Part shown: positions 15,701 to 20,583 of the stretch, piece by piece | How the letters are laid out: every line of letters begins with the position of its first letter | Numbering within the stretch: the first letter of the stretch is position 1 | Virus record (IMG/VR): IMGVR_UViG_3300030430_000163 | Location: 12,625 to 33,207 of that record | Source: a virus | Direction: 5' to 3' (one strand) | Length of the DNA: 20,583 bases | The notes under the pieces: generated by a model | What the model was told of the DNA's origin: nothing | Databases searched by the model: none | Seen by the model: only the letters and a program-made list of their open reading frames with translations | Made by a program: the position numbers and the translations under genes

Positions 15701-15987
15701 TGATCTTTTGCTAAACTTGGTACTGTATTAGTCAACAAGTCTCTTACAGTATTACTAAAGTTAGCAGCTAGTTGTGCTTCATAATTAGATACTCTAAGAA
15801 TGTTGTTTGTTTGTCTTTGATTTTCTTGATTTATTTCTACACGATTTTTTTCTCGTTTTGCAGTTTCTTCTTTAATTCTTTGTTCTAGAAGTTTTACTGT
15901 TTGTAGTTCTTGTTTTACATTAGAAGCTATGTTTCTCTGACTATAGCCAGTTTGCCATTCTCCTTGTCTACGAAATCCTTTTGCCAT
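12799..15987 (-). CDS. Internal virion protein at the T7 gp15 position with M23 peptidase domain
   Basis: A 1062-residue core protein, against 747 for T7 gp15. The N-terminal part is charged and helical (about 24-110), followed by an acidic Pro-rich hinge (EELEVEPVPEPEDGLDPDDE, 111-130) and a long helical body. Residues 815-945 form an M23 (LytM/lysostaphin-type) zinc peptidase domain: HTGVD (H841, D845), a catalytic-type His in RFAHL (H892), and HLHFEK (H924, H926). These five positions match the known zinc and catalytic residues of the family, so the enzyme should be active. M23 enzymes cleave peptide cross-links of peptidoglycan; in a core protein this would help open the wall during ejection. 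The final 115 residues are helical and end with NKYIHKLRTQNILD. Start and stop both use TAATG junctions. The domain assignment is confident, the gp15 equivalence less so. Confidence 0.88.
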   Translation of the reverse strand: MAKGFRRQGEWQTGYSQRNIASNVKQELQTVKLLEQRIKEETAKREKNRVEINQENQRQTNNILRVSNYEAQLAANFSNTVRDLLTNTVPSLAKDQIKYQNALGAAARMEEELEVEPVPEPEDGLDPDDEAAGNYGLTEGRGFDAVKAAGEQQLDVTKTGNDLATKLENSNDPFGKEKARKVRGIFSGAYNYGYEVRDKALKVEGFNAHFENQLRTNDTILRDRNGVEFAINDPNLTKSQLALAGNYILGEWVEASKGDLSEISTDALLTKPADKVLKANLKEKFTALDIEFAANQVEGANNRIRNALDNLPGAADLAKELNSYVDLVRPHLKATPKSSIGNQAIDNLENLIKDAFARSKDPTELATRLNAALAVKSQTPAGFKSLAELHSNRFSPISITLLKQAAVTEAHNNEKKYQNAFVESSVKKYIEEQRLLPKEERATLKEKMDFVGELLKSNPLATKEVIDQTSRLFVDPVDNYDTINILKGKIIDNGGVLTSNDIVDPSLDIDTVTAYLEANPKIKVLDKLYNDSEKKDVTDVESSFKQFLANTSKAYSIDAYGNVTDSSGTFGIAYTKFLSQIKYEAYQMMEQAETEGRPMTFGEALRASDVNMRKRFDQFRNDKSSIYYVNPNLRSSGGFQNLLKEQNLYPFLNNNNVKDIIATVKGNNLSAEDQITTDLKLNESGNFVNENTSRISQLFKMPDYDFAVLQNDAYGLDFDFIEPEGLNFLKKVTSDSNSKFTLYDLQAKGNTSKKVIDRAFNDFFGINQVSLTNAWKGMNFESVIRNEITAKGLELDAGEIQILDGTKYVGHLLVGIPEKGEFGAVREPGKDGTPEGATVVHTGVDIGTSGVTGFHTAMKMTNGTVIANASDAKYGIYLDIQNEDGVIYRFAHLKNYNPNLKIGAPYNGEIIGEIGNTGVSSREHLHFEKIVDGKQVNPTEDLGLLTIGKRLEPTIGNYPITKRMIARLAGFKNEDNPLNGMRIGKALHKYKNSPELQKEVWDYLNQVSWNAAMKKSEGDPYMAARYHVAYILRGDMDLYNLPTVYAFANKYIHKLRTQNILD

Positions 15988-16730
15988 TATTTAGTACTCC
16001 ACCAAGGGGTGTTTGGATCACCAGTAGCATGACCAATGCCAGATCCAGTTTTTACTGCTGCACTAAAGCCTGTCATAATCGACCCTAACATGCTTGGTTT
16101 TTCGGGTGCTGCCATCTTGACTGGTCTTACAGTCTTGAACTCAGCAACAGGAGCCATAGGTGCAGCTATGACACTGTTATATGCTTGAGAATCTGCAGCG
16201 TACTGACTAAGAAGTGTGTTATATTCTTGTAAGCCAAATGACTGCCTTGCATTAAATAAACTTGCATTTACTGCAGCCTGTTCTTGACCTAATTGACGTT
16301 CTTGGTCAGTAAGGGTTAGCATAGTAGATTGTCCAGCTGACATACCACTAGCTAGTATTGTACCTTGTGCTCGTATAGATTCTGCTAATTTTTGTTGTCC
16401 TTCAAACGCAGCCTCTGCAACTTTTTCTTGTAGTTTTAGTTGGTTAGCTGTTGAAGCTCTTGATTGTTCTAATTGGTTGATGTCTTTCTGACGTTCCATC
16501 GCTGTGACGGATGCAGATTGGGCATCTAGTTGTGCTTTAAATAAGTCTTGTTTTTGTTGATCTTTGAAAGCAGAAATTTGTATCTTGTTAAGATAATCCT
16601 GCTTCGCCATATAATTTGACCTATCTACCGCTGCTTTCTGTGCTCGGTATTGTGCCATCTTTGCTTGGCGATCTGCTATTGCAGAGCCAACACCTGATAT
16701 ACCAGCTAAAGCGAGTGTTACTGTACACAT
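15987..16730 (-). CDS. Internal virion protein, T7 gp14-like
   Basis: A 247-residue protein at the T7 gene 14 position (gp14 has 196 residues); gp14 is a core protein ejected first and thought to form an outer-membrane channel. The N-terminus MCTVTLALAGISGVGSAIAD is a small hydrophobic segment, as in many gp14-like proteins. A long helical stretch follows (about 20-195), rich in Gln, Ala and Lys, including DRSNYMAKQDYLNKIQISAF and KLQEKVAEAAFEGQQKLAES. A Gly/Ser-rich turn (ASGMSAGQST) breaks it near 128-137. The C-terminus is Pro/Gly-rich (AAPMAPVAEFKTV, then GSGIGHATGDPNTPWW). It overlaps the gp13-like gene by 13 bases and joins the next gene by TAATG. No Shine-Dalgarno is evident. Order and composition make this a firm call, sequence identity aside. 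Confidence 0.86.
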   Translation of the reverse strand: MCTVTLALAGISGVGSAIADRQAKMAQYRAQKAAVDRSNYMAKQDYLNKIQISAFKDQQKQDLFKAQLDAQSASVTAMERQKDINQLEQSRASTANQLKLQEKVAEAAFEGQQKLAESIRAQGTILASGMSAGQSTMLTLTDQERQLGQEQAAVNASLFNARQSFGLQEYNTLLSQYAADSQAYNSVIAAPMAPVAEFKTVRPVKMAAPEKPSMLGSIMTGFSAAVKTGSGIGHATGDPNTPWWSTK

Positions 16731-17161
16731 AGTTTGTAAAATTCAATAAGGGGTACACCATTGTAAACTGTGTAATTTAAGAAGTTAAACTTTAGCAGTT
16801 TGAGCAATTTGATGTGTTGCTCATTACGCATGTCTGCATAGTTGTGTAAATAAGGATTAGATAGGCTGGCTATCCAGCGTTTAGCCTCTTTTACAAATGT
16901 ATGTGGATACTCTGTACTAGCATCAGTACATAACATCCATATTGCATGTGAAGAGGTTACTCCTGCCACTCCAGCAGTCTTGCCGTTGGGAACCTTGAAA
17001 AACACAGAATATGTAGAGTTGAGATGTGCTTGCAATACCGCTGCGGGTGCATGCAATCCTGTTGTTTGTTCTGCCTCACGTTTATCTTCAAAACGTAAGT
17101 TCAGCCCTACCTCCAAAGCTAACTCTGGAGTGCAAGGCTGAATATACTTACCTACGTACAT
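16718..17161 (-). CDS. T7 gp13-like protein (GNAT-fold-like, virion morphogenesis)
   Basis: A 147-residue protein at the T7 gene 13 position (138 residues in T7). T7 gp13 is needed for virion morphogenesis and belongs to an acetyltransferase-like family. The C-terminal region resembles gp13: KEAKRWIASLSNPYLHNYAD, then RNEQHIKLLKLLKFNF and VPLIEFYKL, with helix, HxxxLKxLxF and final strand in the same order as T7's TSHIRFLKTIGAVF and FQLF. The middle (YSVFFKVPNGKTAGVAGVTS) gives the strand pair of such a fold. The acetyl-CoA-binding loop of active GNAT enzymes is not obvious, so a structural role is more likely. It overlaps tail tube B by 14 bases and the gp14-like gene by 13. Confidence 0.82.
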   Translation of the reverse strand: MYVGKYIQPCTPELALEVGLNLRFEDKREAEQTTGLHAPAAVLQAHLNSTYSVFFKVPNGKTAGVAGVTSSHAIWMLCTDASTEYPHTFVKEAKRWIASLSNPYLHNYADMRNEQHIKLLKLLKFNFLNYTVYNGVPLIEFYKLCVQ

Positions 17162-20147
17162 GTCGTCTTGGGTTGTAAATGCCGTCCCAGCTTGCTGAGA
17201 TTAAGGCAGTAGAAAAAGGGTCTGGTATTTTTATTTGTAATGTATATTTCTCATTCTTTCTCTGCACTGGTACTCTAACACTTCTAGCTAAGTCTGCAGG
17301 AGGCTTATCAAATACACTAGAATTAGATAATATACCAGACTCAAATTGTACATAATCATCAATGTCCTTTGTAGTATTACCACTAGAATCTATGTAAGTA
17401 AATGGTGATGTTAGATGAAACTCCATAGGGCCACCTACACCCATTTCAAAGTTAATACCTGATATACGTAAGTCACCATCTGTATCATACGCATTGTTAC
17501 CTAGATTGATGTAATATGTTGGTAGTTCTATAGTGCTTGTGTATCTGTAACCTACAGCTACTTTAGCTGCACTATGTAAGTTTATGTTGTTAAAGGTAAC
17601 ACTGTTAGTTCCTACAGCATCAGCTGCCCTTACAGTACCAGCAATAGAATTACCATCACTGTCATTACCAGACAAACCTACCATAAATAAATTTGTAGTG
17701 TTTGCGGGTGTATATGGTATTGTAAGTACAGTTTTTTCTGGAGTTGTAGTTGTTTGGGCTGAACCAGCTACGTTTGTAGCTATTGTCATATTATCTAAAT
17801 GTGCCTCAAACTGTCTTGCAGTTTTAAGTGCTGAACCAACATCAGATGATGTACCACCTAATACATAGGCTCTAGTAGCATCAGCATCTGCAACATATTC
17901 GTGTCTACAAAGTTTATAGCTACTATCATGTAAGGTTACAGTAAAGAAACTACCACCTGTATATAACATGTGTTGCATAGTTCCTGTAAGTGTCCAGCTA
18001 TACCATGCAGATTGTTCTCTAGTATTACCAGCATCATAGTATTTATAGTGATATACTGTACTATCACCTTTTTTACCATAGGTTGTTATACCAATAGATG
18101 CAGAGTTAGTAGATTTTGTAATATCTTTAGGTAAAAACTCTGGTACAACTCTAGTTTGTTCTACAATTTTAGGAGGTGTATCATCATCTACAACTGTAGC
18201 TTCAAATGCTCTAGCATATGCAGATACATTAGATGTAAATAAAACAGAAGTACCTAAATCTACAGGTTGTATACTAGCATCACATTCATAACTAGCTATC
18301 TTTTTTAATCTAACAGTTTTAGGACTAAATATATCTGACTCAGTAAATAGTAAAAATTGACCATTATCACTAAACATCATTACACCTTTATTTATAGGTA
18401 ATGTATGATTAATAAATGCAGGTTTTATATCTGATACAGTTATATCTATTGGGTTATCATCACTAGCTGCTATAGCTGAAACAATAAATAAATTAAAATA
18501 CTGCCCAGGCTGACTCATTATAACTTGTTCATCAGCAATCAAACCTAATCTGTTTCTGTGAAAAAACATTTCAGTTATTTCTTTACCAAGTATTGTTGGA
18601 AATGGGTTGGATTCATTATCACCAACTTGCCTATCTTTCCAATAGTTTTCATTTCCTTGTGCAGTACCAAAAGATAGATCTAATTTAGCAAAAGTAAATG
18701 TACCATTACGATTATTTATTAATGCGTGTGGCATTGTTGCAGGATCAAATCCAGCTTTCATTGCATCAGCTGCAGACGTACCAGCAAAGTTGTGAGGACG
18801 TACAGTTTCTTCGTAACTACCAGCTCCAGAAGTACCATTATCAGCTACAAATTTTACATAGTAATCATCGGTATCTAAGTCAGCAGTATTTGATATTTGA
18901 GCTACATAACCATGCTTGTTCATAGCTGGTAATCTACTAATATCTTGTGCTTTTTGACCTATTACACTCATGTTTTCGTTTACAGCACCACCGAGAAAGT
19001 TTACACCATCTGCAGCTGTACCATTTAAAAATAAACCACTACCTATAACTTCAGCTGTTACGTTAGCTAAACTACTGTTAACTGCAGTTTTTAGTCCATT
19101 AAGAATAGATAGCATAGATATACTACCATTATCTGGATTCTTTGGTGTTTTAAAAAAAGCTATACCCGACACACCTTCATATGTAGTAACAGGCTCTACA
19201 GCTTCAACTGATATACGATAGTTTATACCTTCAATACTAACTGTGATAGACCTACCTTCCGCATTACTCTTACTTGTATTTTTAATTAATCCACCGTCTG
19301 TTAATGTTACAGTTGCAGTATATCTTGTTTTGTAGTTTTGTGTATATCCTAAAAAATCATCTCTATCGCTGCTATTATTACCTTGATAGTTTGCAGTGTT
19401 TGAATCAATATAACTTGTACCATTAACTGATAAACTACCTTCAATATTTTCAGTATCAGACTGAGCACCACTTACGTTAGCACCACCACTAAATGACCAA
19501 GTTAATGTACCAGACTTAGATTGATCTGTGTCAGTTGAATCCCATGTAGGGCCAACCTCAGTACTACCATCAAGTCTGTCTACTTTAACAGAAGTGACTC
19601 TAAAAAAAGTTTGAGGGGTGGGTGCAGTACCGCTATATAAAATGTATTCAGTATTATAAGCGACAGTATCAAGCCTTGCATATGAATAATCTCCATTTAA
19701 AATAGGTGCAGCTGTAGTAGAACTAGACTCAGATACAGTCTTATTTGGGTTAGCTATAAGTGTATAGTCTTGAATTGTAGTTACAGAATATGGTGCTGTA
19801 GCTCCTGCTAAATAACTAAATATAGAATCTCCGTTTGAATTTGTTAGAGATTTTTCAGTACCATCTGCTAGATCCCATACTCTTATAGGCATACTACCTG
19901 TAAGACTAGGAGTTATTTGTACAATATATTTTTCATCTCCATCTCTTAGTATCTCATACCAATGACCAGAGGTATTAGCATTAGATAAAGTTCCTACAAA
20001 CTCTGCAGGAGGACGTTTCTTAAGACCAAATGTTATGTCTGGGACGGCATTATCACATACCCTTAACTGTCCTGGAAATTTTATTTTATCTGGTTGTTGA
20101 GATACACCCCCTAGAAAGTTTGGGATACGTTGATTTACTGTTGCCAT
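17148..20147 (-). CDS. Tail tubular protein B (T7 gp12-like)
   Basis: A 999-residue protein, against 794 for T7 gp12, which forms the tail nozzle below gp11. The N-terminus has the family signature, QRIPNFLGGVSQQPDKIKF, with GGVSQQPD at 13-20, and GLKKRPP at 41-47 as in T7. Further family blocks are IQDYTLIANPNK (125-136), WKDRQVGDNESNPFPT (503-518), EMFFHRNRLGLIADEQVIMS (526-545) and FSDNGQFLLF (592-601). The region 180-460 contains extra beta-rich sequence (TSGTLTWSFSGGANVSG and a TATVTLTDGG stretch) that accounts for much of the added length. It ends with basic RRHVRR. It starts in a TAATG junction with tail tube A, with AAGAAG a few bases before the ATG. Confidence 0.94.
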   Translation of the reverse strand: MATVNQRIPNFLGGVSQQPDKIKFPGQLRVCDNAVPDITFGLKKRPPAEFVGTLSNANTSGHWYEILRDGDEKYIVQITPSLTGSMPIRVWDLADGTEKSLTNSNGDSIFSYLAGATAPYSVTTIQDYTLIANPNKTVSESSSTTAAPILNGDYSYARLDTVAYNTEYILYSGTAPTPQTFFRVTSVKVDRLDGSTEVGPTWDSTDTDQSKSGTLTWSFSGGANVSGAQSDTENIEGSLSVNGTSYIDSNTANYQGNNSSDRDDFLGYTQNYKTRYTATVTLTDGGLIKNTSKSNAEGRSITVSIEGINYRISVEAVEPVTTYEGVSGIAFFKTPKNPDNGSISMLSILNGLKTAVNSSLANVTAEVIGSGLFLNGTAADGVNFLGGAVNENMSVIGQKAQDISRLPAMNKHGYVAQISNTADLDTDDYYVKFVADNGTSGAGSYEETVRPHNFAGTSAADAMKAGFDPATMPHALINNRNGTFTFAKLDLSFGTAQGNENYWKDRQVGDNESNPFPTILGKEITEMFFHRNRLGLIADEQVIMSQPGQYFNLFIVSAIAASDDNPIDITVSDIKPAFINHTLPINKGVMMFSDNGQFLLFTESDIFSPKTVRLKKIASYECDASIQPVDLGTSVLFTSNVSAYARAFEATVVDDDTPPKIVEQTRVVPEFLPKDITKSTNSASIGITTYGKKGDSTVYHYKYYDAGNTREQSAWYSWTLTGTMQHMLYTGGSFFTVTLHDSSYKLCRHEYVADADATRAYVLGGTSSDVGSALKTARQFEAHLDNMTIATNVAGSAQTTTTPEKTVLTIPYTPANTTNLFMVGLSGNDSDGNSIAGTVRAADAVGTNSVTFNNINLHSAAKVAVGYRYTSTIELPTYYINLGNNAYDTDGDLRISGINFEMGVGGPMEFHLTSPFTYIDSSGNTTKDIDDYVQFESGILSNSSVFDKPPADLARSVRVPVQRKNEKYTLQIKIPDPFSTALISASWDGIYNPRRHVRR

Positions 20148-20583
20148 TACATTCTTCTTAATACTTTAAATGGTCTGTATGTGGTGTTTGCATCTTGGTG
20201 ATAATTGAAATCACTAAAGATATTATGATCGGCTTGCTTGGCATCATACTCCAACGCTATAGCCCTTGCAAAGGCTTCATCAGCTTCAAGTAACTTAGCT
20301 GACTGTGGGTTGTTTACCATACGGTTAGAGGCGATTCTAGCAGCCCTAGCGGTTATGTAATCTTTGAATGGTTGTGGTAGATCTTCAAAATCTATCATCC
20401 ATATCATATCAAAGAATAATTTACTACAATTTTCAAAAGTAAATGTATGACCTTTTCTATCATACACTTTGGATATTCCATTATCACTACGTCTTACAAC
20501 GTCATAATCCTTTCCATGTTGGAAGATATTTAGATCCATTTGTAAAACATTATTAGGAACGATACAATGGTTGTTTGTATCGA
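20147..20583 (-). CDS. Tail tubular protein A (T7 gp11-like), 5' part missing at window edge
   Basis: The frame stays open from the ATG at 20539 back to the window edge, reading DTNNHCIVPNNVLQMD, so the gene is cut rather than starting at 20539. About 145 codons are visible, against 196 in T7 gp11. gp11 forms a ring joining the portal to the tail. The visible part follows the T7 C-terminal half: a PNNVLQMD strand where T7 has PDVYSNLI, VYDRKGHTF, IDFEDLPQPFKDYITARAAR where T7 has EMPECFRYWIVTKASR, then SNRMVNN and AKLLEADEAFARAIALEYDA, matching the T7 helix EEDEARRLCMEYE. The last residues TTYRPFKVLRRM are family-typical. It is coupled to tail tube B by TAATG. Because the residues before M20539 align with the family, the internal Met is not the start. 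Confidence 0.88.
   Translation of the reverse strand, partial: DTNNHCIVPNNVLQMDLNIFQHGKDYDVVRRSDNGISKVYDRKGHTFTFENCSKLFFDMIWMIDFEDLPQPFKDYITARAARIASNRMVNNPQSAKLLEADEAFARAIALEYDAKQADHNIFSDFNYHQDANTTYRPFKVLRRM

Overview
This window looks like the late structural arm of a T7-like podovirus of marine bacterioplankton (Autographiviridae-type architecture). All supported genes lie on the minus strand, so transcription runs from about 20.6 kb down to 1. Read in that direction the order matches T7 genes 11 to 18: tail tube A (gp11-like, cut by the right edge), tail tube B (gp12-like), gp13-like, gp14-like, a gp15-position internal virion protein, a gp16-position internal virion protein, and a tail fibre with a gp17-type N-terminus. 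Next come a glycine-rich fibre/tip protein, a tail fibre assembly chaperone and a block of small genes. The last genes are a probable small terminase, a small basic protein, and the first 16 codons of another gene at the left edge. The low G+C by eye, the fibre repeats and the small-gene set recall phages of Prochlorococcus, Synechococcus and SAR11. That host assignment is inference from memory; nothing in the window fixes the host.

Region 8.2-20.6 kb builds the virion. The two tail-tube proteins form the tail stub. The gp14-, gp15- and gp16-position proteins should form the internal core that is ejected into the cell envelope. The wall-degrading activity I can see is an M23 (LytM-type) peptidase domain near the C-terminus of the gp15-position protein. 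T7 instead carries a lytic transglycosylase at the N-terminus of gp16, and I do not see one here.

Region 2.6-8.2 kb is the host-recognition module. It holds a 1525-residue fibre with at least four classes of internal repeat, a glycine-rich protein that may form the fibre tip, and an assembly chaperone. The last two genes have the clearest Shine-Dalgarno sequences in the window.

Region 0.5-2.65 kb is a packed set of small genes, most of unknown function. Neighbouring genes in it overlap by 44 to 67 bases. It includes a probable holin (two membrane segments, at the T7 17.5 position), a second single-span membrane protein, and two consecutive proteins with clear Sec signal peptides. Region 1-0.55 kb holds the probable small terminase and packaging-end genes.

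There is almost no non-coding DNA: the largest gap between adjacent genes is 14 bases (8250-8263). Junctions are TAATG, ATGA or longer overlaps. I found no tRNA, CRISPR array, insertion sequence, attachment site, origin, convincing promoter or terminator. No stretch of 300 bases lacks a gene.
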